Part shown: positions 47,185 through 55,779 of the stretch, in pieces
Layout of the letters: every line of letters starts with the position of its first letter
Position numbering within the stretch: position 1 is the stretch's first letter
NCBI RefSeq assembly: GCF_010550245.1
Contig: NZ_JAAGLU010000006.1
Location: 248,001 to 312,000, forward strand
Source of the DNA: Streptomyces sp. SID12501
GTDB taxonomy: Bacteria > Actinomycetota > Actinomycetes > Streptomycetales > Streptomycetaceae
Direction of reading: 5' to 3'
Length of the DNA: 64,000 nt
Made by a program: the position numbers and the translations under genes
The notes under the pieces: model-generated
Database searches by the model: none
The model's input: the letters and a program-made list of their open reading frames with translations, nothing else
Told to the model about the DNA's origin: nothing

Positions 47185-48930
47185 TCAGGCCCGGTACTCG
47201 CGCAGCTTCCGGTACAGGGTCGCGCGGGCGATGCCCAGGGCCGCGGCTGTACGGGCCTTGTTGCCGCCGTTGCGGCGCAGCGCCTCCAGGATCGCGGTGC
47301 GCTCGGCGTGCTCCATCGGGCTGAGCGGGCGAGCGGCGGGCCCTTCCCTTACCGGGTCCGGGAGTTCGGCCCGCCCGACCGGGCCCGACGCCCGCCGGTT
47401 CTCCGCCAACGTCCTTACCAGGTGGGTGAGTTCGGTGAGGTTCCCCGGCCACGGATACCGCTCCAGCGCGCGCAGCGCGTCCAGTGTCCAGGTGAGCGGC
47501 GGTGTCCCGTCGGCCGCCCTCGGTGTCAGGGCCGGGAGCAACTCACGGATGTCCTCCGGGCGTTCACGCAACGCGGGCACGGTGACCGAGCGGGCGGCCA
47601 GCGTGTCCAGGAGCCGCTGGAGGCACGGGCCCGGGGGAGTGCCGGGGGTGTACGTGGCCAGCAGATGGACGTCCGGACGCTCGTCGAGGATGCCGTTCAG
47701 TGCGGCGACATCCGACTGGGCCAGCCGCTCGGCGTGCCGGAGGAGCAGTGGGCGGGGCCCCGACAACTCGGCCTCGCCCAAGCCGAGTTCGGGCGCCTCG
47801 GCGGCGTCGAGAACCAGCGGCTGGGCGCCGCCCAGCAGTTCGCGGGCCAGCGCGGTCTTGCCGGATCCGCGCTCCCCGGTCAGCAGAAGCGGTTCGCTGC
47901 CGTGCGCCAACTCCCCTGCCCGGCCCACCGCGTAGAGCCACGGCACGGAACTCCCGGCCAGCCGCCCCGCCACCGGCCGTGGTACCGCCCGTACCACCGC
48001 CCCCTCCGGGACCGGCTCCAGCACGGCGACGATCCCGAGCACCCGGCCGTCGCCCTGCTCCTGTACCGGATGGAACTCGGCGGTGCAGCCGGCCCCTTCG
48101 GGCAGCGCGATGTCGTACGACCCGACAGGCGCCGACGATTGCAACAGCGCCCGCGCACCCCGCTCCAGCGACTCCAGTACCTGCGGCGACACCAGCCGCC
48201 CCGCGGCCTCGCTGACCAGTCGGTTGCGCCCGTCCAGCGCCACCACCGCACGCTCCTGGCTGCCGCCCTGTCCGCCTCCCGGCACGTGCGCCGCACGTGC
48301 GTAGGCGTCGAGGAGGGTCCGCTCGGCCGAGCGGGAGCGGGCCAGTAACTCCGCCTCCACCGCCGCCGTCGCCGCCTCCGCCAGGGCGGCGCCGGGATGC
48401 GGGCCCGCGTCGGCGCACAGTCCGGAGGCGACCGTGATCGTGCCGAGGGGCCTGCCGGACTCCGGGGCGAACACCGGCACGCTGACCGCCGACACGTCCT
48501 GCCACACGTCGAGGAAGTGCTCGGGGCCGTGCACCTCGGCGCGCCGCCGGATGCGCAGGGCGAGCGCCGCGCTGTTGTGCCCGACCTCCCGCTCGGCCAG
48601 ATCGCGGCGGGTCGCGCCCCCGGGCGCGGCGCCCGCCGCCCACAGCACCCGTGGCCGTTCGTCGGTGAGCAGCAGCATCGATCGGCTGCCGAGCGCCGGG
48701 GCGAGCCGTTCGAGGACGGGCCGGGCCGCTGCCAGCAACGCCGAATCGAGGGCCCGCCCGTCGACGGAGTCGGCCTGACGCACGTCATGCCGTACACCGA
48801 GGAAACGGGCGCGGCGCCAGGCGGCGACGGTCTCGGCGGGGACGTCGGCGGGCAGCGGACGCCCGGCCAGGAACCGCTGACGCGCCTGACTGAGCAGGAG
48901 GAGGGCGGGAGACACTTCGGCTGTGGTCAT
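47185..48930 (-). CDS. AcoR/Fis-type transcriptional activator with degenerate AAA domain
   Basis: The product is a 581-residue protein built like bacterial enhancer-binding proteins. An N-terminal GAF-like sensor (about 40-200) is followed by a second sensor region and an AAA-like domain with Walker A GERGSGKTAL. The GAFTGA sigma-54 contact is absent, and the Walker B site reads LLLRHAE. PALRERPEDIRELLPAL, YPWPGNLTELTHLV and a C-terminal Fis helix-turn-helix (RNGGNKARTAAALGIARATLYRKLREY) are intact. It probably acts with ordinary RNA polymerase and controls the divergent hydroxyquinol genes through the inverted repeat at 49074-49096. ATG 48930 marks the start of family similarity. Confidence 0.88.
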   Translation of the reverse strand: MTTAEVSPALLLLSQARQRFLAGRPLPADVPAETVAAWRRARFLGVRHDVRQADSVDGRALDSALLAAARPVLERLAPALGSRSMLLLTDERPRVLWAAGAAPGGATRRDLAEREVGHNSAALALRIRRRAEVHGPEHFLDVWQDVSAVSVPVFAPESGRPLGTITVASGLCADAGPHPGAALAEAATAAVEAELLARSRSAERTLLDAYARAAHVPGGGQGGSQERAVVALDGRNRLVSEAAGRLVSPQVLESLERGARALLQSSAPVGSYDIALPEGAGCTAEFHPVQEQGDGRVLGIVAVLEPVPEGAVVRAVPRPVAGRLAGSSVPWLYAVGRAGELAHGSEPLLLTGERGSGKTALARELLGGAQPLVLDAAEAPELGLGEAELSGPRPLLLRHAERLAQSDVAALNGILDERPDVHLLATYTPGTPPGPCLQRLLDTLAARSVTVPALRERPEDIRELLPALTPRAADGTPPLTWTLDALRALERYPWPGNLTELTHLVRTLAENRRASGPVGRAELPDPVREGPAARPLSPMEHAERTAILEALRRNGGNKARTAAALGIARATLYRKLREYRA

Positions 48931-48990
48931 GTCACCACTCACCGTATCGGGCCGGGTCCGGCGACCGCCGAAGAGGTGTGGAGAGAGACG

Positions 48991-49063
48991 GGAACAGACA
49001 CCGGAACAGACACCAGAACTGACACGGGAACAGAACGCGGGAACTGACACCGGAACAGATACC
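48991..49063. repeat. Six 12-bp tandem repeats (GGAACAGACACC)
   Basis: Units start at 48991, 49003, 49015, 49027, 49040 and 49052. The first two are identical, and the others differ at one to four positions. The array fills the space between the regulator gene and the inverted repeat before the hydroxylase. Confidence 0.85.
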
Positions 49064-49073
49064 TGGCAGTACC

Positions 49074-49096
49074 GGGTGTCTCGAATTGAGACACCC
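49074..49096. promoter_or_regulatory. Inverted repeat, likely activator site
   Basis: Nine-base perfect arms GGGTGTCTC and GAGACACCC separated by GAATT, 84 bases before the hydroxylase start. Fis-type activators such as AcoR relatives bind long inverted repeats upstream of their targets, so this is the best operator candidate for the divergent regulator. Confidence 0.7.
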
Positions 49097-49179
49097 ATGA
49101 ACGGCCGTGCCGCTCCACGATCATGGATGGCCGCCCGGCTGTTCCCGGGCGCGGCCTGTCCACCGTTTGGAGTGCTCCC

Positions 49180-50919
49180 GTGCCTACCGTTGTCGACACC
49201 GACGTACTGATCGTGGGCAGCGGCCCGGCGGGGGCGTCGGCCGCGCTCGCGCTGAGCACCTACGGCGTACCCAACATCGTCGTCACTCGGTACGCGAGCC
49301 TCGCCGACACGCCCCGCGCGCACATCACCAACCAGCGCACGATGGAGGTCCTGCGCGACCTCGGTGTCGAGGACGACGTGGTCGCCAGGGCCACGCCCCA
49401 GCACCTGATGGGCAACACGACCTTCTGCACCAGCCTGGCCGGCGAGGAGTTGGGCCGGGTCCGCTCCTGGGGCAACGACCCGCTCGTCCAGGCCGCACAC
49501 GAACTGGCCAGTCCCACCCGGATGTGCGACATGCCGCAGCACCTGATGGAACCGGTCCTCGTCGACGCGGCCGTCGCGCGTGGCACCCGACTCCGTTTCC
49601 AGACCGAGTATCTGACGCACACTCAGGACGCGTCCGGCGTCACGGCCACCGTGCGCGACCGGCTGCGTGGCGACACGTACGAGATCCGCGCCCGCTATCT
49701 GGTCGGTGCCGACGGCGGCCGTTCCAAGGTCGCCGAGGACGCCGGACTGCCCATGGGCGGTCAGATGGGTGTCGCGGGCAGCATCAACATCGTCTTCGAC
49801 GCGGACCTCTCCCAGTACACGGCCCACCGTCCCTCCACCCTCTACTGGGTCCTCGCCCCCGGCGCGACCGTCGGCGGCATCGGCGCGGGCCTCGTCCGCA
49901 ACGTGCGCCCCTGGAACGAGTGGATGATCGTCTGGGGCTACGACGTGACCGCCGGCGCACCCGACCTCACCACCGAGTACGCCGAGGGAGTCGTCCGCAG
50001 GCTCGTCGGCGACGACGACATCCCCGTGACCATCAGGTCGTCCTCGGCCTGGACGGTCAACGAGATGTACGCCGAGACGTACGCGAAGGGGCGCGTCTTC
50101 TGCGCCGGCGACGCCGTCCACCGGCACCCGCCGTCCAACGGGCTCGGCTCGAACACCTCCATCCAGGACGCCTACAACCTGGCCTGGAAGCTGAAACTGG
50201 TCCTCGACGGCGTCGCGGCCCCCTCACTCCTCGACAGCTACACCGCCGAACGCGCTCCCGTCGGCAGGCAGGTCGTCACCCGCGCCAACAAGTCCATCGG
50301 CGAGACCGCCCCGATCTTCGAGGCGCTCGACGGGCTCTCCCCGCAGACCCCCGAGGAGCTGTGGGCCAACATCGCCGCCCGCAAGGACGCCACCGAGGCC
50401 GCCGCCAAGCAGCGCGCCCGGCTGCGCGAGGCGATCGCCGCCAAGGTGTACGAGTTCAACGCCCACGGAGTCGACCTCAACCAGCGCTACGAGTCCGCCG
50501 CGATCGTCCCCGACGGCACCCCCGACCCCGGCTTCGCCCGCGACCCCGAGCTGCACCACCAGCCCTCCACCCGCCCCGGCGCGAAGCTCCCGCACGCCTG
50601 GCTCACCTCCGGCACCCGCACCCTGTCCACCCTCGACACCGTGGGCCGGGGGCGCTTCACCCTCCTCACCGGAATCGGCGGCGACGCCTGGGTGCGCGCG
50701 GCGAAGGCACAGCCCCTCGACATCGCCACGGTCGTCGTCGGCCCCGGCCAGGAGTACGAGGACCCGTACGGCGACTGGGCCGGCCTCAGCGAGGTGTCCG
50801 ACGCGGGCGTGCTCCTCGTACGCCCGGACGGGTTCGTCGCCTTCCGACACGCCGAAGCGGCCGAGAACGCCGAACAGTTGCTGACGGACGCGCTGCGACA
50901 GATCCTCGGACATGCCTGA
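49180..50919 (+). CDS. FAD-dependent aromatic hydroxylase (TfdB/PheA family)
   Basis: This 579-residue flavoprotein monooxygenase has dinucleotide motif LIVGSGPAGASAALAL, DG motif YLVGADGGRSKVAED and GD motif GRVFCAGDAVHRHPPSNGLGSNTSIQDAYNLAWKL, plus a C-terminal thioredoxin-like domain. It resembles phenol and 2,4-dichlorophenol hydroxylases. With the two genes after it, the likely role is ortho-hydroxylation of resorcinol or a similar phenol to hydroxyquinol. GTG 49180 has GGAG seven bases upstream and begins PTVVDTDVLIVG. An earlier ATG at 49123 lacks both. Confidence 0.9.
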   Translation: MPTVVDTDVLIVGSGPAGASAALALSTYGVPNIVVTRYASLADTPRAHITNQRTMEVLRDLGVEDDVVARATPQHLMGNTTFCTSLAGEELGRVRSWGNDPLVQAAHELASPTRMCDMPQHLMEPVLVDAAVARGTRLRFQTEYLTHTQDASGVTATVRDRLRGDTYEIRARYLVGADGGRSKVAEDAGLPMGGQMGVAGSINIVFDADLSQYTAHRPSTLYWVLAPGATVGGIGAGLVRNVRPWNEWMIVWGYDVTAGAPDLTTEYAEGVVRRLVGDDDIPVTIRSSSAWTVNEMYAETYAKGRVFCAGDAVHRHPPSNGLGSNTSIQDAYNLAWKLKLVLDGVAAPSLLDSYTAERAPVGRQVVTRANKSIGETAPIFEALDGLSPQTPEELWANIAARKDATEAAAKQRARLREAIAAKVYEFNAHGVDLNQRYESAAIVPDGTPDPGFARDPELHHQPSTRPGAKLPHAWLTSGTRTLSTLDTVGRGRFTLLTGIGGDAWVRAAKAQPLDIATVVVGPGQEYEDPYGDWAGLSEVSDAGVLLVRPDGFVAFRHAEAAENAEQLLTDALRQILGHA

Positions 50920-50941
50920 CGGACGGGACGAGGAGCGCGGA

Positions 50942-51895
50942 ATGACCACTGAACCCAGGACCCGAGACGGCGGTGAGGGCGCCGGATTCACGACCGCCGT
51001 CACCGAGGCCGTCGTCGGGAGCATGGCCGGGACCGACGATCCGCGCCTGCGTGAGCTGCTCACCGCCCTCACCCGGCACCTCCACGCCTTCGTGCGGGAG
51101 ACCGAGCCGACGATCGAGGAGTGGGAACGGGCCATCGGCTTCCTGACGGCGACCGGGCAGACCTGCACCGACACCCGGCAGGAGTTCATCCTCCTGTCGG
51201 ACGTCCTCGGAGTCTCGATGCTCGTGGAGACCCTGGGCGGCCATCGCGACCCGGGTGCCACGGAGTCGACCGTGCTCGGACCCTTCCACATGACCGAGTC
51301 GCCGGTACGGGAACTCGGCGCCGACATCGACCTGGTGGGCACCGGCGAGCCGTGCGTGGTCAGCGGGCGGGTGCTCGACCGGGACGGAACTCCGTTGCCC
51401 GGAGCGGTACTTGACGTCTGGCAGGCCGACGCCGAGGGCTACTACGACGTCCAGCAGCCGGACGTCCAGCCGCCGGGCAACGGCCGCGGGCTCTTCACCG
51501 CGGACACGGAGGGCCGCTTCTGGTTCCGCACCTGCGTGCCGAGCCCGTACCCGATCCCGACGGACGGTCCGGTCGGCGAACTGCTCCACGCCACCGGCCG
51601 GCACCCCTACCGCCCAGCCCACATCCATTTCATCGCCACGGCCGAGGGTCATGAGCCGGTCACCACCCACATCTTCGTCGCGGGCAGCGACTACCTCGAC
51701 TCGGACGCCGTGTTCGCGGTGAAGCAGAGCCTGGTCCAGGACTTCACCGAGACCGAAGACCCGTCCCTGGCAGCCGAGTTCGGCGTCCCGAATCCCTTCC
51801 GCCACGCACGCTTCGACCTCGTGCTGGAGAAGCAGGAGAAGCAGGAGAAGTCGGAGAAACAGGAGAAGTCGGGGAAGCCGGAGAGGAAGTCGTGA
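50942..51895 (+). CDS. Hydroxyquinol 1,2-dioxygenase (intradiol)
   Basis: This 317-residue non-haem Fe(III) dioxygenase cleaves 1,2,4-trihydroxybenzene to maleylacetate. An N-terminal catechol-dioxygenase helical domain (LRELLTALTRHLHAFVRETEPTIEEW) is followed by the beta-sandwich. Iron ligands are visible as Tyr in EGYYDVQ, Tyr in RHPYRPAHIHF and the two His there. The final 20 residues are a Lys/Glu/Gln repeat (EKQEKQEKSEKQEK) encoded by reiterated GAGAAGCAG codons, not part of the fold. ATG 50942 has AGGAG upstream. GTGA overlaps the next gene. Confidence 0.93.
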   Translation: MTTEPRTRDGGEGAGFTTAVTEAVVGSMAGTDDPRLRELLTALTRHLHAFVRETEPTIEEWERAIGFLTATGQTCTDTRQEFILLSDVLGVSMLVETLGGHRDPGATESTVLGPFHMTESPVRELGADIDLVGTGEPCVVSGRVLDRDGTPLPGAVLDVWQADAEGYYDVQQPDVQPPGNGRGLFTADTEGRFWFRTCVPSPYPIPTDGPVGELLHATGRHPYRPAHIHFIATAEGHEPVTTHIFVAGSDYLDSDAVFAVKQSLVQDFTETEDPSLAAEFGVPNPFRHARFDLVLEKQEKQEKSEKQEKSGKPERKS

Positions 51896-52974
51896 GCGGC
51901 GCACCGGACTTCGTGTACGAGGCCCAGCCGATGCGGGTCGTGCTGCGGGCCGGGGCCGCCATGACCGCGACGGCAGGGGAGGTCGAACGCCTCGGTCTGC
52001 GGCGGGTGTTGGTTGTCTGCGGCGCGCGTGGGAAGGACACCGCGCAGGCGGTCGCCGACTCGCTGGGCCCGGCGCTGGCGGGTCTGCACGACGAGGCGCG
52101 GATGCACGTACCCGTCGAAGTCGCCGACCGGGCCGTCGAGGTGGCGCTCGCGGTGGGCGCCGACGGGTGTGTGGCGGTCGGCGGCGGCTCCGCGATCGGG
52201 CTCGGGAAGGCGATCGCGCTGCGCACCGGCCTGCCGCTGATCGCCGTGCCCTCCACCTACTCCGGCTCGGAGATGACTCCCGTCTGGGGCCTGACCGAGC
52301 AGGGCGTGAAGCGCACCGGCCGCGACCGGTCCGTCCTGCCGCGCAGTGTGGTGTACGACCCCGAGCTGACCCTCTCGCTGCCGGTCCCGCTCTCGGTGAC
52401 CAGCGGCATCAACGCGATCGCGCACGCCGTCGAGGCCCTGTACGCCCCCGACGGCTCCCCGCTCGTCTCGCTGATGGCGCAGGAGGGCGTACGGGCGATG
52501 GCCGGGGCGCTCCCGGACGTGGCAGCCGACCCCGCGTCCTCCGACGCGCGCGGCCGGGCCCTGTACGGGGCATGGCTGTGCGGCTCCTGCCTGGGCGCCA
52601 CCACCATGGGCCTGCACCACAAGCTCTGCCATGTCCTCGGCGGTACCTTCGGCCTGCCGCACGCCGAGACCCACACGGTCGTCCTGCCGTACGCCCTGGC
52701 CTACAACGCGCCCGCCGCACCGGACGCGGCCGAAGCCGTCGCCCGTGCGCTGGGCGGCGCGGCCGATGCCCCGACTGCCCTGTGGGAGTTGGCCGGACGC
52801 CTCGGCGCCCCGCGTTCCCTCGCCGAACTGGGCCTCACCGAGGCCGATGTGACTCCGGCGGCGGCCCAGGTCACCGGACAGCGGCCGTACGCCAACCCGC
52901 GCGAGGTCACGCCCGAGGGCGTGCTCGGTGTGCTGCGGGCGGCGTACCGGGGCGCGGCGCCCGGCACGTACTGA
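51892..52974 (+). CDS. Maleylacetate reductase (iron-type alcohol dehydrogenase family)
   Basis: This 360-residue member of the Fe-ADH superfamily reduces maleylacetate to 3-oxoadipate with NAD(P)H. Motifs are GGGSAIGLGKAIAL, VPSTYSGSEMTPVWG, INAIAHAVEALYAPDG and HHKLCHVLGGTFGLPHAETHTVVLPYALAYN with the metal/active-site His residues. It overlaps the dioxygenase stop by four bases, so the three enzymes form one transcript from hydroxylation to the 3-oxoadipate pathway. Confidence 0.93.
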   Translation: MSGAPDFVYEAQPMRVVLRAGAAMTATAGEVERLGLRRVLVVCGARGKDTAQAVADSLGPALAGLHDEARMHVPVEVADRAVEVALAVGADGCVAVGGGSAIGLGKAIALRTGLPLIAVPSTYSGSEMTPVWGLTEQGVKRTGRDRSVLPRSVVYDPELTLSLPVPLSVTSGINAIAHAVEALYAPDGSPLVSLMAQEGVRAMAGALPDVAADPASSDARGRALYGAWLCGSCLGATTMGLHHKLCHVLGGTFGLPHAETHTVVLPYALAYNAPAAPDAAEAVARALGGAADAPTALWELAGRLGAPRSLAELGLTEADVTPAAAQVTGQRPYANPREVTPEGVLGVLRAAYRGAAPGTY

Positions 52975-53049
52975 GCCACCGGCACCTCACCCGACCAGCA
53001 CGGCACGGCACACCGTAGAAGAACAGAGAAGAACAGGAAGGCGAACCCC

Positions 53050-53961
53050 ATGGCACTCGCACTGCTCAGACGCCTGCGCTCCAGAGGCGCTTCCGAACGT
53101 GCGGACCTCTCGCTTCCGCTACCGGCCGGCGCCGGCGCAGTCGGCTGCGAGGTGCTCGACCCGCTGGGCCAGCCGATGGGCGGCGCCGATGTGACGGTGA
53201 GCGCGGCCGACGCCCACCAGGTGATGGCACGCGGCACCACGGACCCGTACGGCTACTTCCTCGCCGTGCTGCCCGCGGGCCGCTACAGCCTGATGATCAT
53301 GGCCGAGGGGCTGACGCCTCATCGCGAGACGGTCGATCTCCTCGACGGGGTGATGCTCCCGACCCAGCGCGTCCAGTTGGACCCGGCCCGGCCGCTCGAC
53401 CTGCCGGTGCCCGGCAGCTGGCTCTTCGACCCGCCGCACACCGCGATCCGGTTCATCGCCAAGCACGTCGGAATGGGCCATGTGCACGGCCGTTTCGAGC
53501 GGTTCGAGGGCGGCATCCAGGTGGCGCGGACGATGACCGAGTCCCGTTTGCAGGTCCGTATCGACGCGTCGAGCATCACGACCGGGAACCGGACCCGGGA
53601 CAACCATCTGCGGTCGGCGGACTTCCTGGACGTCGAGCGCTATCCGTACATCGACTTCGTGAGCTCGCGCTTCGCCTACCGAGCCGGTGCGAAGTGGGTG
53701 GTGCAGGGCTCCCTCTCCATGCACGGGGTGAGCCGCTCCGTGTCGCTGGACACGACCTACCTGGGGTCCGTCAACGGCGGCTACGGCGAGGAGTTGCGCT
53801 GCGCCGCCCGCGCCCGGGCTGAACTCCACCGGGAGGACTACACGCTCAACTGGCGTTCGATGCTGGCCCGGGGGATCGCGGTGGTCGGTCCGACGGTCCA
53901 ACTGGAGCTGGACGTACAGGCGATGTACCGGACGCACGACACTCCGACGCCACCGGAGTAG
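53050..53961 (+). CDS. Carboxypeptidase-regulatory-like domain fused to YceI
   Basis: This 303-residue protein has two parts. Residues 30-115 form a transthyretin-like/carboxypeptidase-regulatory beta-sandwich (VGCEVLDPLGQPMGGADVTV, TDPYGYFLAVLPAGRYSLMIMAEG). Residues 120-300 form a YceI lipocalin-like domain (WLFDPPHTAIRFIAKHVGMGHVHGRF, LQVRIDASSITTGNRTRDNHLRSADFLDVERYPYIDF, GSLSMHGVSRSVSL). YceI proteins bind isoprenoid or other lipids. No signal peptide is seen, unlike E. coli YceI. Function of the fusion is unknown. ATG 53050 has AAGG upstream. Confidence 0.87.
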   Translation: MALALLRRLRSRGASERADLSLPLPAGAGAVGCEVLDPLGQPMGGADVTVSAADAHQVMARGTTDPYGYFLAVLPAGRYSLMIMAEGLTPHRETVDLLDGVMLPTQRVQLDPARPLDLPVPGSWLFDPPHTAIRFIAKHVGMGHVHGRFERFEGGIQVARTMTESRLQVRIDASSITTGNRTRDNHLRSADFLDVERYPYIDFVSSRFAYRAGAKWVVQGSLSMHGVSRSVSLDTTYLGSVNGGYGEELRCAARARAELHREDYTLNWRSMLARGIAVVGPTVQLELDVQAMYRTHDTPTPPE

Positions 53962-54090
53962 CCGACCGGAGTGGCCAAGATGTCTGCCGGGCGCCCCTGA
54001 ACCTTTCCTTCCGAGTGACCCATCCGTGATATGGGCATGCCAATCTGACCGAGTCGCGTCCCCCGGGACGTCATCGATCAGGAGGCCCCC

Positions 54091-54858
54091 GTGAAGAGAT
54101 CTGTGCGCACCCGCAGAGCCGCGCTCGTCCTCGGCAGCGCGGTGGCGCTGGTCGTCGCCTTTCCCGGCACCGCCCTCGCCGCCCCGCCCGGAGCCCTGCC
54201 GGCCAACGCGGACAGCACCGAGCAGACGTACCAGCCGGCCTACGACTACGACACGGACGGCTGCTACTCCACCCCCGCCATCGGCTCCACAGGCACTCTC
54301 AACGGCGGCCTCAACCCGACCGGCGCCCTCAACGGGTCGTGCCGGGACGCTTCCGACCTCGACAACACCAACGGCTACTCCCGCTACAAGTGCAACAACG
54401 GCTGGTGCGCGATCATCTACGGCCTCTACTTCGAGAAGGACCAGGCCCTCGCGGGCACCAGCATCGGCGGGCACCGGCACGACTGGGAGCACGTGGTGGT
54501 GTGGGTCAAGGACGGTGTGGCGCAGTACGTCTCGACGTCCAACCACGGCAGCTTCAGCATCCACACCCGCGACCAGGTCCGCTGGGACGGCACGCACCCC
54601 AAGGTCGTCTACCACAAGGACGGCATCAGGACGCACTGCTTCCGCCTCGCGAACACCAACGACGAGCCGCCGGAGAACCACAAGGGAACCTGGCAGTTCC
54701 CGGCGCTGGTCGGCTGGAACGGCTATCCGTCAGGCATCCGCGACAAGCTGACCGCCGCCGACTGGGGGAGCGCCAACTTCGGCCTCAAGGACGGCAACTT
54801 CAACTCCCACCTCGCGTCGGCCATGCCGGCGGGCATCGCGTTCGACCCGAACGCCTGA
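54091..54858 (+). CDS. Secreted NPP1/NLP family protein (necrosis-inducing-like)
   Basis: This 255-residue protein has a Sec signal peptide (predicted cleavage after ALA, residue 30). It carries the NLP central heptapeptide region as GHRHDWE at residues 127-133. NLPs in oomycetes, fungi and bacteria bind a divalent metal there and permeabilise dicot plant membranes. Four to five Cys residues (DGCYST, NGSCRD, KCNNGWC, THCF) suggest disulfides. GTG 54091 has GGAGG upstream. Cytotoxic activity is inferred only; saprophytic actinomycetes also carry family members. Confidence 0.9.
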   Translation: MKRSVRTRRAALVLGSAVALVVAFPGTALAAPPGALPANADSTEQTYQPAYDYDTDGCYSTPAIGSTGTLNGGLNPTGALNGSCRDASDLDNTNGYSRYKCNNGWCAIIYGLYFEKDQALAGTSIGGHRHDWEHVVVWVKDGVAQYVSTSNHGSFSIHTRDQVRWDGTHPKVVYHKDGIRTHCFRLANTNDEPPENHKGTWQFPALVGWNGYPSGIRDKLTAADWGSANFGLKDGNFNSHLASAMPAGIAFDPNA

Positions 54859-54875
54859 CCCTGACGCCGTACCTG

Positions 54876-55376
54876 TCACTCGCAGCCGACGCCGTCACCG
54901 TCCCGGTCGAGGTGGGGTCCATAGCGGGGGTCACCGACATGCACCGGGGCGGCTCCGGCCGCGCGGGCGGCCGTGCAGTTCTCGTAGTACACGTCCGCGT
55001 CACCGGAGCCGGAGCCGTCGTCCGAACCCGTGACGGAGCCGGTGTGGGTGTCAACGGCTGTTTCGGCCGTCACCGTCCTGGTCGCCAACACGGTGACGGT
55101 GGGGGCGGGTTCGGGTGTGGCCGTCACGGTGGCCGTGACCGTAGCGGTCGCCGTGGTCGTGGCCGTGACGGTCGCGGTGGGTGTCGGGTCGGCGGACACC
55201 GGGGCCTTGTCGTCCCCCTGACCGCCGCCGCCGATGCCGACCCCGACGAAGAGCGCGAGTCCGAGGGCGGGGAGTACGAATCTCTTGCGGGCCCATCTCG
55301 GCCCCTGCCGGTCCGGTGCCGGACCCGGTATCGGACCCGGTGGCATGTTGCCGGGAGTGTTGTACGGGTTGCTCAT
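54876..55376 (-). CDS. Membrane-anchored excalibur-domain protein
   Basis: This 166-residue protein has a Pro-rich cytoplasmic start and one transmembrane segment (FVLPALGLALFVGVGIGGG). A Thr/Val/Ala repeat linker (TATVTATTTATATVTATV) follows, and the C-terminal excalibur calcium-binding motif HLDRDGDGVGCE ends the protein. It probably displays the small domain outside the cell. I start at ATG 55376 with a G-rich ribosome site; 22 further upstream codons lack support. It is convergent with the NLP gene, 17 bases apart. Function unknown. Confidence 0.85.
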   Translation of the reverse strand: MSNPYNTPGNMPPGPIPGPAPDRQGPRWARKRFVLPALGLALFVGVGIGGGGQGDDKAPVSADPTPTATVTATTTATATVTATVTATPEPAPTVTVLATRTVTAETAVDTHTGSVTGSDDGSGSGDADVYYENCTAARAAGAAPVHVGDPRYGPHLDRDGDGVGCE

Positions 55377-55543
55377 GATCGTCCCCCTGTTGTGTTTCGG
55401 GTGGGACGACGGTAGAGCGGCGGATGAGGCGGTAAGGGGCACTTGATGTCCCGATGACCGTTCCGTAACCGCTCGGAGGTACGGGCGTGTGTGCGGTAGG
55501 GTTTGTCTGTGCGATCACGCGGGGCAACCGCGGGTCGACGCAC

Positions 55544-55617
<74 letters not shown>

Positions 55618-55779
55618 CGGTGTGATGGCGAAGGGTCTTCGCGGGCGAGAGTCCGTGAGGGCCCTTTTCGCGTAGGCCGTGGTTGAGCGATTGACAAGCC
55701 GAATCCGGCAAGGTTGTCATGGGCACATGATCCAGTGCCCCGTCACCTGCCGTGCCAGAGCCGAGGGCGGGCGGCCTCC

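Noticed and set aside
48991..49063. Possible CRISPR array
   Set aside because: The 12-bp units are directly adjacent with no spacers, and no cas genes are present.
48931..50127. Upstream extension of the AcoR-like frame over the hydroxylase gene
   Set aside because: The extension is antisense to the FAD motifs of the hydroxylase and crosses the tandem repeat and operator. Family similarity begins at 48930.
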